Assembly (NCBI GenBank): GCA_003139995.1
Contig: PLIC01000177.1
Span: 1-41,320 of the forward strand
DNA: 41,320 bases
Direction: 5' to 3'
Source: Candidatus Acidiflorens stordalenmirensis
Lineage (GTDB): Bacteria > Acidobacteriota > Terriglobia > Terriglobales > Acidobacteriaceae
Each line of letters opens with the position of its first letter. Position 1 is the stretch's first letter. Positions 9,614 through 17,916 of the stretch are shown piece after piece. The position numbers and the translations under genes are program-made. The notes beneath the pieces are model-generated. The model was not told the origin of the DNA, did no database searches, and saw nothing but the letters and a program-made list of their open reading frames with translations.

Positions 9614-9666
9614 ACCAAGTTTAATGGCCTTTCGACTTTCTGAGGTGCAGCCTTCCCTTCAGAATC

Positions 9667-9689
9667 GGCGCCGGCCACAATCCGGCGCC
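9667..9689. terminator. Second GC hairpin downstream of porin
   Basis: A perfect 8-bp stem GGCGCCGG / CCGGCGCC with a 7-nt loop, followed by CCTCTTACT. It could serve as a back-up terminator. It lacks a true T-run. Confidence 0.4.
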
Positions 9690-9706
9690 CTCTTACTATA
9701 AGCTTT

Positions 9707-9753
9707 GAGCTGCGAACCACGAGCAAATCTCGACATCTGTTTGCTCGCAGCTC
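9707..9753. repeat. AGCTGCGAGC-type inverted repeat
   Basis: GAGCTG and CGAGCAAA (9707-9727) are mirrored by TTTGCTCG and CAGCTC (9740-9753), forming a bulged stem. More copies of the same words (GCAGCTCGCAGC) continue to about 9772. It resembles low-complexity palindromic intergenic repeats and has no known function. Confidence 0.45.
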
Positions 9754-10031
9754 GAAGTCCGCAGCTCGCAGCTATCTTGGTATACTATTTCGGTTCGGAT
9801 GCGTTGCAGGGTTTTGGTTGCGCTGGTGTTGTTCCTGGGCCCGGGAGCGGGCTCCTTCGCGGTCGAAAGTGTTTATCTGGCACTGACGATCGTCCGGGCC
9901 CGGCAGAAAACGCGGGATCGCGGCGTATACTGCGTAGTTAACATCTGCGGTTCGTCATTACCCGCCGCACCAAGGCAGCTCCGGAACAGCCCTAGCGTTG
10001 TGTCCCGTAAATGCGCGACATAGGTTTCGGT

Positions 10032-10121
10032 TGTCATCTTGAGCGAAGCGAAATACCCATGCATTGCCAATTCAAATCCATAGGTCCTTCCCCTTCGGCT
10101 CGGCTCAGGGTCAGGATAACA
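10032..10121. repeat. GCGAAGCGAA inverted repeat, copy 1
   Basis: The left arm is TGTCATCTTGAGCGAAGCGA, with CCATGCATTG following; the right arm carries CCATAGGTCCTTC and ends near GGATAACA. The arms are imperfect complements, and the right arm has an insertion. The same element occurs at 22113-22189, where the arms match better. Confidence 0.6.
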
Positions 10122-10212
10122 GTGTGGATTTTTGCCACGAACTTGCGGCATCGCTAAAGCGATGCCCTGATACAAAACCTGAGTTTTTCCGCAGCCTGCT
10201 AGACGTTCCACC

Positions 10213-12435
10213 GTGACGATGGGATTTGGCAAACTGGGTTCAACAAACATGGTTAGACAGACTCTGAGCAATCGCGCCAGCCTCCTGAACCGCGAAGCGT
10301 CATGGCTGAAATTTAATTGGCGCGTGCTCGAGGAAGCCGGGGATCTCCGTAATCCGCTACTCGAACGCGTGAAATTTCTCGCCATCTCCGCCAGCAATCT
10401 GGATGAATTCTTTGAGGTCCGGGTAGGCGGCCTGTTGCAGCAACTTGAAGACGGCCACAACTCCACCACTCCCGACGGCCTCACCATGGTGGAGGAGCGG
10501 GAATTGATCAAGGACGCGACGCACGAGTTCGTCGAAGAACAATATTCATGCTGGAACGAGCGCCTGCGGCCGGAACTGGCGGAGCAGGGAATTCGCGTTC
10601 TCGGCATCGACGAACTGGATGACGCGGCATTGGCCTTCGCGGACGACTACTGCGCGCGGGAGCTCGATCCGCTGCTCACCCCGGTGACGGTGGATCCGGC
10701 ACATCCATTTCCTCGTGTGATCAACAAGGCGCTGTGCGTGGCGCTGTTGCTGCGTCGCCGCCGCCGTTCCTCGCTTACCTATACTGGAGTCGTGACCGTT
10801 CCGCGGGCGCTGCCGCGGCTGGTGCGCCTGCCGTCCCAGGGGACCATCGACTTCATTTTTCTTGCCGATCTGGTCGTCCATCATGCCGCGCGCATGTATA
10901 AGGGTTACGACATCGTTTCTTCCGCCGCCTTCCGCGTTACGCGCAATAGCAACCTCTATTTGCAGGAAGAGGAGTCGCGCAGCCTGCTGGAATCGGTGCG
11001 CGCCGAATTGCACAACCGCCGCAAGGGAGACGCGGTACGGATGGAGATTGAGTCCGAGGCCAACCCCGAGATCATCGAGCGTCTGGGCACGGTGTTCGAA
11101 CTTGACCGCTGGCAAATTTTCCCGGTTAACGGTCCGGTGAATCTTTCGCGGCTGTTTAACATTTACGACGAAGCGGCGCGGCCGGATTTGAAGTTTCGCG
11201 CGTTTGTGCCACGGGAGTTGCGCCTGACCGCGAAGTCCCGCGACCTGTTTGAAGAGTTGCGCCGCCACGATATCCTGCTGCACCATCCTTACGATTCTTA
11301 CGATGCAGTCCTATCCTTCATTCAGTCGGCCGCCGAAGACGACCGCGTGCTCTCCATCAAGCAGACGCTTTACCGGACCAGCGAGCATTCGCTGATTGTT
11401 CCGTCGTTGATGGCTGCCGCGGCGCACAAGGAAGTCACCGCCGTGGTGGAACTGAAAGCGCGCTTCGATGAAGCGTCGAACATCCGTTGGGCGCGCGATT
11501 TGGAAGATGCCGGTGTGCAGGTCTTCCACGGACTGGTCGGCCTGAAGACGCACTGCAAGCTGTGTCTGCTGGTGCGGCGCGATCCCGATGGCGTAACCCG
11601 CCAGTACGCGCACCTGGGCACCGGAAATTACAACGCGACCACGGCCCGAATCTACACCGATCTCAGCCTGCTTACTGCCGATCCGGAGATCACGAGCGCG
11701 GTGCACGATGTTTTCAGTTTTCTGACTGCCTACGCCGAGCACCCCAGCTATGGGCCGCTGCTGGTGGCGCCGCTGGATCTCGCCGAAAAGTGCATGAGCT
11801 TGATTGAGCGCGAAGCCGAACACGCGCGCCTGGGGCGTCCGGCGCGCATGATCGTCAAGATCAACTCGCTGGTCGACAAAAATATTGTCCAGTGTCTCTA
11901 CCGGGCTTCGCAGGCAGGAGTGGACATTGAGCTGCTGGTGCGCGGTATTTGCGCGCTGCGGCCGGGGATTCGCGGCATCAGCGACCGCATCCGCGTGCGC
12001 AGCCTTGTGGGCCGCTTCCTCGAGCACAGCCGCATCTTCTACTTCGAAAACGGCGGCGAGCCCGAAGTTTACCTCGGCAGCGCCGATTGGATGCCGCGCA
12101 ATCTGCACGAGCGCGTGGAAGTCCTGTTCCCAGTCAAGAACCCGCTGCTGCGCGACCGCGTCGCGCATGAAGTTCTGGCGGCATATCTCGCCGACAATGT
12201 GAAAGCAAGATTTCTGCAAAAGGACGGTCGCTACCTGCGCCCATGGCAATCGCCGCGCGGACGCAGCAAGAGACCTCCTCGGGGCGCTGCCGCCTTCAGT
12301 TCGCAGGATTTTCTCATTGGTCTGGCGGAAGGCACGAAGACGCCCGAGGAGATTCCCGCTTCCGTCCCGCGGCGGTCCTCTCGATCATTGAACGGACGAG
12401 CTGTAAACGGACGAGCTTTGACCGGAAAGGAATAG
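10213..12435 (+). CDS. ppk1: Polyphosphate kinase 1
   Basis: Reversibly transfers the gamma-phosphate of ATP to a growing polyphosphate chain. The N-terminal domain has the characteristic LNREASWLKFNWRVLEEA segment, followed by the head domain and two C-terminal PLD-like catalytic domains. The autophosphorylated histidine is H447 in GLKTHCK, and the second catalytic histidine is H605 in FLEHSR; their spacing of 158 residues matches the E. coli enzyme. The SADWMPRNLHERVE signature is intact. At 740 residues it is slightly longer than usual because of a basic, Ser/Arg-rich tail. The start is uncertain: GTG 10213, ATG 10219 or ATG 10249, none with a strong ribosome site; 10249 gives the most family-like N-terminus. 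sixA follows 10 nt downstream, so the two are probably co-transcribed. Confidence 0.95.
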   Translation: MTMGFGKLGSTNMVRQTLSNRASLLNREASWLKFNWRVLEEAGDLRNPLLERVKFLAISASNLDEFFEVRVGGLLQQLEDGHNSTTPDGLTMVEERELIKDATHEFVEEQYSCWNERLRPELAEQGIRVLGIDELDDAALAFADDYCARELDPLLTPVTVDPAHPFPRVINKALCVALLLRRRRRSSLTYTGVVTVPRALPRLVRLPSQGTIDFIFLADLVVHHAARMYKGYDIVSSAAFRVTRNSNLYLQEEESRSLLESVRAELHNRRKGDAVRMEIESEANPEIIERLGTVFELDRWQIFPVNGPVNLSRLFNIYDEAARPDLKFRAFVPRELRLTAKSRDLFEELRRHDILLHHPYDSYDAVLSFIQSAAEDDRVLSIKQTLYRTSEHSLIVPSLMAAAAHKEVTAVVELKARFDEASNIRWARDLEDAGVQVFHGLVGLKTHCKLCLLVRRDPDGVTRQYAHLGTGNYNATTARIYTDLSLLTADPEITSAVHDVFSFLTAYAEHPSYGPLLVAPLDLAEKCMSLIEREAEHARLGRPARMIVKINSLVDKNIVQCLYRASQAGVDIELLVRGICALRPGIRGISDRIRVRSLVGRFLEHSRIFYFENGGEPEVYLGSADWMPRNLHERVEVLFPVKNPLLRDRVAHEVLAAYLADNVKARFLQKDGRYLRPWQSPRGRSKRPPRGAAAFSSQDFLIGLAEGTKTPEEIPASVPRRSSRSLNGRAVNGRALTGKE

Positions 12436-12445
12436 GCACTCCGAA

Positions 12446-12976
12446 ATGTTTCTCTATTTTTTGCGCCACGCCAGTGCTGGGGAACAGTTGAGCAGCGCGA
12501 AGAAGGATGAAAAGCGCGGTCTCGATAAAGACGGCATCCAGCAATGTGGATATATCGGCCGCGCCCTGGCCGCGCTGGGCGTGCAGGTGGAAATCATCGT
12601 CTCCAGCCCGCTAAAACGATCCACGCAAACCGCGGCTTTGGTGGGAAACGAAATGGGGCACGAAGGCAAACTGGTCACTGAAAACGCACTGCGCCCGCAG
12701 GCGAGCTTCTCGGATTTTCAGAAGATGCTGGAAAAGTACGCCCGCCAGGATTCCATCTTGCTGGTGGGGCACAATCCGAACCTGCGCGAATTTCTCGGAC
12801 GCGTAATCAGCGACAGTGGATGCGAAGCGGTGGTTGAGCTTAAGAAGGGAGCCGTCGCCAAAGTCGAAATGCGGCGCAATGCCGGGTCCCTGAGCTGGTG
12901 CATCACGCCCCGCATCTTGCGCACGCTTCACGCCGCGGCCACGGAAAGTTCGCGCCCGAAGACTTCGCGGAAGTAG
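12446..12976 (+). CDS. sixA: Phosphohistidine phosphatase SixA-like
   Basis: Small histidine-phosphatase superfamily protein, 176 residues, slightly longer than E. coli SixA. The catalytic motif LRHASAG sits at the extreme N-terminus (His8), and the second catalytic histidine is His109 in LVGHNPNL. In known cases SixA removes phosphate from phosphohistidine proteins such as HPt domains or NPr. Placement between polyphosphate kinase and exopolyphosphatase suggests a link to phosphate metabolism here, since both Ppk1 and SixA chemistry pass through phosphohistidine; that link is inference. GGAAAGGA lies about 16 nt before the ATG, overlapping the end of ppk1. The last 49 nt overlap the 3' end of the convergent ppx gene. 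Confidence 0.88.
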   Translation: MFLYFLRHASAGEQLSSAKKDEKRGLDKDGIQQCGYIGRALAALGVQVEIIVSSPLKRSTQTAALVGNEMGHEGKLVTENALRPQASFSDFQKMLEKYARQDSILLVGHNPNLREFLGRVISDSGCEAVVELKKGAVAKVEMRRNAGSLSWCITPRILRTLHAAATESSRPKTSRK

Positions 12977-14460
12977 GATCGGTCCTTCTCAATCGACCAT
13001 ACTTCCAGGTCCACGCTTGCCTTTCCGCGCGGAGTGAGTTTCATTGCGACCCTGCCGCTGCGCGCCGACACGCCAACCTTCCCGACGGATTGGCTTCTCC
13101 CCATATTCAAGGCTCGCGCGATGCGGAGCAATACCGATGCTTTCGTTACATTTTCCTGTTCCTCGGGGCTCAAGGCGTTCATCGGGCCATCTCCCGGCGC
13201 GGGGCGCGACTTGCCGAGGTAGCGCGCGATCGAGCCAATGATGCGCCGCTGTTGCGGCGTGTATCCCAGAATTTCCGAGTTCGCGATGATGTAGTAAGTG
13301 TGCCGGTGGTGCCCGTTGCGGTTCACGTAGTCGCCCACCTCAAACAGCATGGCTGCCGCCGAGAGCCATTCGCGATACTCCGCCGGAAGGTGATGCACCG
13401 ACTTCAACGAGGAAAATAGCAGCAATGCCGACTCGCGCACGTGCAAAGCGTGATGTAAGTCGACGCGGTAATGTTCTACGGCGCGCTTGATCGACTCCCA
13501 GCGCTCCGATTCAATCGCTCGGCCCGACCTTGTGCTGCGATCGTATTCCGCCGCCATCTGGGCCAGGATGCCGTCGCGCAGCCCCAGCGCGGAATAGCGA
13601 AAACCGGGGAGATGGCAGCGCTCCAGCAATTCCGCATACACCACTGCGCCGGCACAAATGATTTCAGCGCGCCGCGGACCAATGCCGGGGACCTTCCGCC
13701 GCTGCTCCAAGGTCAGGCGCGTGATGTGTTTTGCAATGCGGCGGATCATCTCGCGGGTCGCGTAAGTTGCCGGTCCGCGCTTCCGGGACCGCGCCATGCG
13801 GCCGGCGGCGCCCACCAGGGCGGCGGCTGTGCCGGATGTCGCGATCACCGCGCCCACACGCGCGGACTTGATCCGATCTTGAATGCGCGTAATCTCTCTC
13901 GCGACAAAGCCCTGGAGCCGCTTCAGTTCGCTCTTGCGCGGCGGATCGTGATGAAGAAATTCGCCCGTCAGGCGCACGGCCCCGAGCGGCAAGCTCACCG
14001 TATCACGGAGTTGTGCCTCGCGCGAAAGGGTGAGCTCGCAGCTGCCGCCACCGAGGTCCACCAGCAGAACGCTGTGTGCGCCCACGCGACCAACGGAGAC
14101 GATGCCCAGGTGAATGAGGCGGGCCTCTTCCAATCCGGAAACGATTTCGATGGTCCAGCCTGTGGTGGAGCGGACCCATTCCAGAAACGCGCGCGAATTG
14201 CGGGCGTCGCGCAGCGCCGCCGTTGCCACCACTTTCACCGCATCCGTGCCCCATTCTTGCGTGGCACGATGGAAGCGTCGCAGCACGCGCACTGTTTGCG
14301 ACATTGCTTCCGGCGAGAGGAGTCCGCCGCTGAAAACGCCTTCCCCCAATCGCGTGACTTCGCGATCTTCGTGGACTGATTTCAGCCGCCCGGCTTGCAG
14401 GCGAGAGATTTTCAGGCGAACAGAATTTGATCCGATGTCGATGGCGGCAAAGGTGGGCAT
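12928..14460 (-). CDS. ppx: Exopolyphosphatase / pppGpp phosphohydrolase (Ppx/GppA family)
   Basis: Member of the sugar-kinase/HSP70/actin fold Ppx/GppA family, removing terminal phosphate from polyphosphate or pppGpp. The N-terminus begins with AAIDIGSNSVRL (phosphate-1 motif). The second phosphate motif LVDLGGGSCEL is near residue 133, and the ATAALRDA and GLEEARLI segments are typical. Residues about 310-510 form the HD-like helical C-terminal domain of the long Ppx type (510 residues total). It opposes ppk1-sixA and overlaps sixA by 49 nt at the 3' ends. A synthesis enzyme (Ppk1) facing a degradation enzyme on the opposite strand suggests possible antisense interference, which is speculative. 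Ppx and GppA activities cannot be separated from sequence alone. Confidence 0.92.
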   Translation of the reverse strand: MPTFAAIDIGSNSVRLKISRLQAGRLKSVHEDREVTRLGEGVFSGGLLSPEAMSQTVRVLRRFHRATQEWGTDAVKVVATAALRDARNSRAFLEWVRSTTGWTIEIVSGLEEARLIHLGIVSVGRVGAHSVLLVDLGGGSCELTLSREAQLRDTVSLPLGAVRLTGEFLHHDPPRKSELKRLQGFVAREITRIQDRIKSARVGAVIATSGTAAALVGAAGRMARSRKRGPATYATREMIRRIAKHITRLTLEQRRKVPGIGPRRAEIICAGAVVYAELLERCHLPGFRYSALGLRDGILAQMAAEYDRSTRSGRAIESERWESIKRAVEHYRVDLHHALHVRESALLLFSSLKSVHHLPAEYREWLSAAAMLFEVGDYVNRNGHHRHTYYIIANSEILGYTPQQRRIIGSIARYLGKSRPAPGDGPMNALSPEEQENVTKASVLLRIARALNMGRSQSVGKVGVSARSGRVAMKLTPRGKASVDLEVWSIEKDRSYFREVFGRELSVAAA

Positions 14461-14625
14461 CGAGTGACGATCGAACGTGAAGCATCAGTATTCTCACACA
14501 CGGGTTGATTCGCGCAAGCTTGTACGCTTCCCGGCAGTGGGCAGGTTGAAACTGGGCACGGCTCTTCACGCCGCGACCCGATGTTTCGACGAATGGTGGT
14601 ACGACCGACCCGCTAGTTACTCTTT

Positions 14626-14750
14626 GGTACCCCCACCCCCCTCCCCCCCTGCCTTTAGGAATCATGGAGTTAGGCGGAAAATTCCAGGCCGGTCTTTGAT
14701 TCTAAAGGACTTATAGATAAAGTCTTTGAGAACAAATGACTTAAGAGCGA
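14626..14750 (+). repeat. Dispersed intergenic repeat, copy B
   Basis: It begins GGTACC and a long C-rich run, then AGGAATCATGGAGTTAGGC and GGAAAA. It ends in two exact-length 30-bp tandem units (14691-14720 and 14721-14750) that share GTCTTTGA and AAAKGACTTA. It is the best-defined of three copies in the window and points toward pstC about 460 nt away. Confidence 0.7.
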
Positions 14751-15028
14751 TTTCGCTGCGCTTGCTGTCAAAGAACTTCCCACAATGGGATTTGTGGTGG
14801 ATTCTGTGGCCGTCTTCGGAGACGGGCACACGTCTGGATTCGTCGATCCGATCGTCATTATCGCGCACGGCGGGTTGGACGTCTGTGATGGTGCACACAG
14901 GTATTTTGTGATGAAAAAAGGTCAGAGGTCAGATTGTGGATTGGGAATGCTCGCGGCATACCAATCAGTGCGGAGAACGTGGTGAGTGGGGCACACGGAG
15001 GAGTCGAACGGTGCCGGCGGTTCGGCAG

Positions 15029-15057
15029 GCCACTTCTCGAAAAGCGCGAGAAGTGGC
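15029..15057. repeat. Perfect hairpin GCCACTTCTCG
   Basis: An 11-bp perfect inverted repeat (GCCACTTCTCG / CGAGAAGTGGC) with a 7-nt loop in the ppx-pstC gap. It could be a repeat-type palindrome or the upstream structure of the pst transcript. Confidence 0.5.
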
Positions 15058-15165
15058 GCACCCCGTTTTTTCCTCTTCCGCAGTCAGGAACGAACGGCGT
15101 TAGGCAGGAGAAGTGCGCCACCCGCCATATTTCTACACGCACATTTCAGACACTACCCGTTCCGC

Positions 15166-15194
15166 TTTTTAACCGATTTGTAACAACCCTTTGA
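15166..15194 (+). promoter_or_regulatory. Triple Pho-box-like repeat upstream of pstC
   Basis: Three heptamers at exact 11-bp spacing: TTTTTAA (15166), TTTGTAA (15177) and CCTTTGA (15188), separated by CCGA and CAAC. The array ends 15 nt before the pstC ATG. Layout matches tandem PhoB/PhoP sites. The close position suggests either overlap with the promoter or a start codon further downstream than assumed. Confidence 0.45.
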
Positions 15195-15209
15195 TAGCCT
15201 CAGCATGGA

Positions 15210-16244
15210 ATGTCTAATCAAGCCCTGCCCCGGCCGCGTTTCAACGCTCCAAACCCGGAGCCGGGATCGAAGGCCGCCCTGAAAGTCGAAGCCAGAACGA
15301 CGCCGCTGTTGCAGGGGAAAGTCAGCGAAGTCCCCGACGTTGCTTTTGGCTGGGCGATGCGCCTTTGCGGCTTGGCGGTGGTCGCGCTACTGGGCTTGAT
15401 CGTTTACCAGTTGGTGGTGGGATCCGCGCTCTCCTGGCACGCTTTTGGCTGGAAGTTCTTTGGTCAATCGGACTGGAATCCGGTGTCGGACCAGTACGGC
15501 GCGCTGCCGTTCATGTACGGCACGATCGTGTCCTCGCTGCTTGCGCTGGTCATCGCCGTGCCGCTGTCTCTGGGCGTGGCTGTGTTTATTACCGAAATGT
15601 GCCCGGTCAGTCTGCGCGGAATTCTTTCCTTTACCACCGAACTCTTGGCCGCAATCCCCAGCGTTGTTTATGGGCTTTGGGCAATCTTCGTTCTGGTGCC
15701 GATACTGCGTGAATATGTGCAGCCATTTCTTGCCTCGACGCTGGGCTGGACGGGCCTGTTCAGCGGACCGCCTTATGGCATCGGCATGTTGGCTGCGGGC
15801 GTGATTCTGGCGATCATGATTATTCCCATCATCTCGTCGATCACGCGCGAAGTGCTCACTGTCGTTCCACAGCACCAACGTGAAGCTGTGCTGGCGCTGG
15901 GCGCGACGCGCTGGGAAATGATTCGCATGGGTGTGCTGCGCAATGCGCGGGCCGGAATCGTGGGCGCCATTATATTGGGCCTGGGCCGCGCGCTCGGCGA
16001 AACCATGGCGGTCACCATGGTGATCGGAAACCGTCCAGAAATTGCCAAGTCGCTGTTTGCTCCCGGATACACCATGGCCAGCGTGCTCGCCAACGAATTC
16101 ACCGAAGCGACCGGCGATCTCTACCTTTCCGCATTGATCGAGATTGGCTTGGCGTTGTTCTTTGTAACGATTGTGGTCAACGCGCTTGCGCGGCTCATGG
16201 TGTGGAGCGTTACTCGAGGCCAACCGGCGAGAAGCATTGCCTGA
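15210..16244 (+). CDS. pstC: Phosphate ABC transporter permease PstC
   Basis: Inner-membrane permease subunit of the high-affinity phosphate transporter. After a hydrophilic N-terminus of about 45 residues come six membrane segments. The ABC-contact (EAA) loop lies in the GATRWEMIRMGVLRNA region, followed by LGRALGETMAVTMVIGN, a hallmark of PstC. At 344 residues it is normal length. The ATG at 15210 is the first plausible start, although no strong ribosome site precedes it. It is the first gene of the pstC-pstA-pstB-phoU operon, and its stop overlaps the TTG start of pstA. Confidence 0.94.
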   Translation: MSNQALPRPRFNAPNPEPGSKAALKVEARTTPLLQGKVSEVPDVAFGWAMRLCGLAVVALLGLIVYQLVVGSALSWHAFGWKFFGQSDWNPVSDQYGALPFMYGTIVSSLLALVIAVPLSLGVAVFITEMCPVSLRGILSFTTELLAAIPSVVYGLWAIFVLVPILREYVQPFLASTLGWTGLFSGPPYGIGMLAAGVILAIMIIPIISSITREVLTVVPQHQREAVLALGATRWEMIRMGVLRNARAGIVGAIILGLGRALGETMAVTMVIGNRPEIAKSLFAPGYTMASVLANEFTEATGDLYLSALIEIGLALFFVTIVVNALARLMVWSVTRGQPARSIA

Positions 16245-17151
16245 TACTGACTCCAATACGGCTGCGGGCTTTGTTCCGCAAAGCAGTATTCCGCAGATCA
16301 GCATTCCGCCCATCAGCTTGCGGCGGCGGGTGATGGATCACGTGATGACCGGCGTCGCTGTGCTCACCGTCGCCCTCGTGCTTTTGCCGCTCTTCGCCAT
16401 CTTTGCCTACCTGGTCTATAAGGGCATCGGCTCGATCAATCTCGCTTTTCTGACCCAGATCCCGAAGCCGCCGGGCGAGCCCGGCGGCGGCATGGCGAAC
16501 GCCATCGTCGGCTCGATGGTCATTCTTGCCATCGCCAGCCTGCTCGGCGTGCCGCTCGGAATCGGCGCCGGCATTTTTCTTTCGGAGTACGGACGAAATC
16601 GCTATGGCGATATCGTGCGTTTTGTCTCCGACGTCCTGAACGGCGTGCCTTCCATCGTGATCGGCATTGTGGCCTACGGGCTCGTCGTGATGCGCCAGAA
16701 ACATTTCTCCGCGCTGGCCGGTGGCGTGGCGCTGGCCATCATGATGGTTCCAACCATTGCGCGCACGACTGAGCAGATGCTACTGCTGGTGCCGCAGGCC
16801 ATCCGTGAGGCCGCGTATGGTCTGGGCGTTTCCCGGTGGCGCACCACGCTCTCGATCACGTTGCGCACGGCCACCTCCGGAGTCATCACCGGCGTCATGC
16901 TGGCCTTCGCTCGCGTTGCCGGCGAAACCGCGCCGCTACTGTTCACCGCATTTGGAAACCAGTATTGGAATTGGAGGACGGACCAGCCGACCGCAGCCCT
17001 GTCGCTGCAAATCTTTACTTATGCCATCTCGCCCTTCGATGAATGGCACCGGCAGGCATGGGCGGGCGCGCTGGTTTTGATTGTCCTCATCGTCGGCGCG
17101 GTCGCCGCGGTTCGCATTGCTGTAAAGCACGGAACTTTAGCAGGAGCTTGA
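16237..17151 (+). CDS. pstA: Phosphate ABC transporter permease PstA
   Basis: Second permease subunit, six membrane segments beginning near VMTGVAVLTVALVLL. The VAGETAPLLFTAFGN segment and the SRWRTTLSITLRTA loop are conserved PstA features. The reading frame is open further upstream, but the only sensible start is TTG at 16237, which overlaps the pstC stop by 8 nt and has GGCGAGAAG just upstream. This gives about 304 residues, the family norm. The first ATG in the frame lies only a few residues before the first membrane helix. It pairs with PstC and PstB. Confidence 0.92.
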   Translation: MPDTDSNTAAGFVPQSSIPQISIPPISLRRRVMDHVMTGVAVLTVALVLLPLFAIFAYLVYKGIGSINLAFLTQIPKPPGEPGGGMANAIVGSMVILAIASLLGVPLGIGAGIFLSEYGRNRYGDIVRFVSDVLNGVPSIVIGIVAYGLVVMRQKHFSALAGGVALAIMMVPTIARTTEQMLLLVPQAIREAAYGLGVSRWRTTLSITLRTATSGVITGVMLAFARVAGETAPLLFTAFGNQYWNWRTDQPTAALSLQIFTYAISPFDEWHRQAWAGALVLIVLIVGAVAAVRIAVKHGTLAGA

Positions 17152-17157
17152 ACAGTT

Positions 17158-17916
17158 ATGGGCGTCGGAATTACAGTCGAGCACCTGAATGCGTTCTACG
17201 GCAAGACTCAGGCCTTGTTCGACATCAACATCGCCGTGCTCGCCAACCACGCGACCGCGCTCATCGGCCCTTCGGGCTGCGGGAAGTCCACGTTCATTCG
17301 TTGTCTGAACCGCATGCACGAAACCATTCCCGAGGCGCGGGTGGACGGGAAAGTACTCATCGGCGATCTCAGTGTTTATAACGGAACCTCGGCCACGCAA
17401 CTGCGCCGCCGCGTAGGCATGGTGTTTCAGAAGGCGAATCCGTTCCCGACCATGTCGATCTACGATAACGTGGCCGCCGGGCTTAAGCTAAACGGCTTTC
17501 GCAACCGCAAACAACTGGATGAGGTCGTCCATAAATCTCTGCACAATTCCGCGCTGTGGGACGAAGTAAAAGATCATCTCCACAAGAAGTCCGGCGCCAG
17601 CCTTTCCGGAGGCCAGCAGCAGCGTCTGTGCATCGCCCGCGCTTTGGCCGTCCAACCGGAAGTTCTGCTCATGGACGAACCCTGCTCGGCGCTCGACCCG
17701 ATCTCCACCGGCAAGATCGAAGAGCTGATCTTTCAATTAAAAGAGCAATACACAATCGTGATTGTCACGCATAATATGCAGCAGGCGGCCCGTGTGGCGG
17801 AGTTCACCGGGTTTTTCCTGCTCGGCAAAATGATCGAGTTCGATAAGACTGAAAAGATATTCACCAATCCTTCCGACAAACGGACGGAAGACTACGTCAC
17901 AGGCAGGTTCGGATGA
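17158..17916 (+). CDS. pstB: Phosphate ABC transporter ATP-binding protein PstB
   Basis: Cytoplasmic ATPase driving phosphate import. Walker [10 protein letters not shown] starts near residue 37. The Q-loop lies in [12 protein letters not shown], the signature is LSGGQQQR, Walker B is [13 protein letters not shown], and the switch histidine is in IVTHNMQQ. The 252-residue length is exact for the family. An AGGAG is present about 11 nt before the ATG, and the gene lies 6 nt after pstA. Its stop overlaps the phoU start (ATGA), indicating translational coupling. Confidence 0.96.
   Translation: MGVGITVEHLNAFYGKTQALFDINIAVLANHATALIGPSGCGKSTFIRCLNRMHETIPEARVDGKVLIGDLSVYNGTSATQLRRRVGMVFQKANPFPTMSIYDNVAAGLKLNGFRNRKQLDEVVHKSLHNSALWDEVKDHLHKKSGASLSGGQQQRLCIARALAVQPEVLLMDEPCSALDPISTGKIEELIFQLKEQYTIVIVTHNMQQAARVAEFTGFFLLGKMIEFDKTEKIFTNPSDKRTEDYVTGRFG

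Larger units (their letters stand above)
9575..10212. other. Repeat-rich intergenic region before ppk1
   Basis: About 640 nt without a convincing gene. It contains, in order: a 12-bp-stem hairpin (9585-9613), an 8-bp perfect hairpin (9667-9689), an inverted repeat built of GAGCTG/CGAGCAAA words with further AGCTCGCAGC copies (9707-9772), and a GCGAAGCGAA-type dispersed repeat (10032-10121). A 74-codon frame at 9799-10023 begins like a signal peptide but runs into the dispersed repeat and has no ribosome site. Confidence 0.6.
14461..15209. other. ppx-pstC divergent intergenic region
   Basis: About 750 nt with no convincing gene. It contains repeat copy B (14626-14750), a perfect 11-bp hairpin (15029-15057), a related GAGAAGTGCGCCAC word at about 15109, and a triple heptamer Pho-box-like site just ahead of pstC. 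Short open frames here have no ribosome sites and cross the repeats. Confidence 0.6.

Noticed and set aside
9799-10023. 74-codon frame with signal-like start
   Set aside because: Runs into a dispersed repeat, has no ribosome site and no conserved pattern that I can see.
14691-14750. 30-bp repeated units as a CRISPR array
   Set aside because: The units are directly tandem and diverged, with no spacers and no cas genes nearby.
14785-14985. 66-codon frame in the ppx-pstC gap
   Set aside because: No ribosome site; its sequence adjoins repeat copy B and lacks protein-like features.
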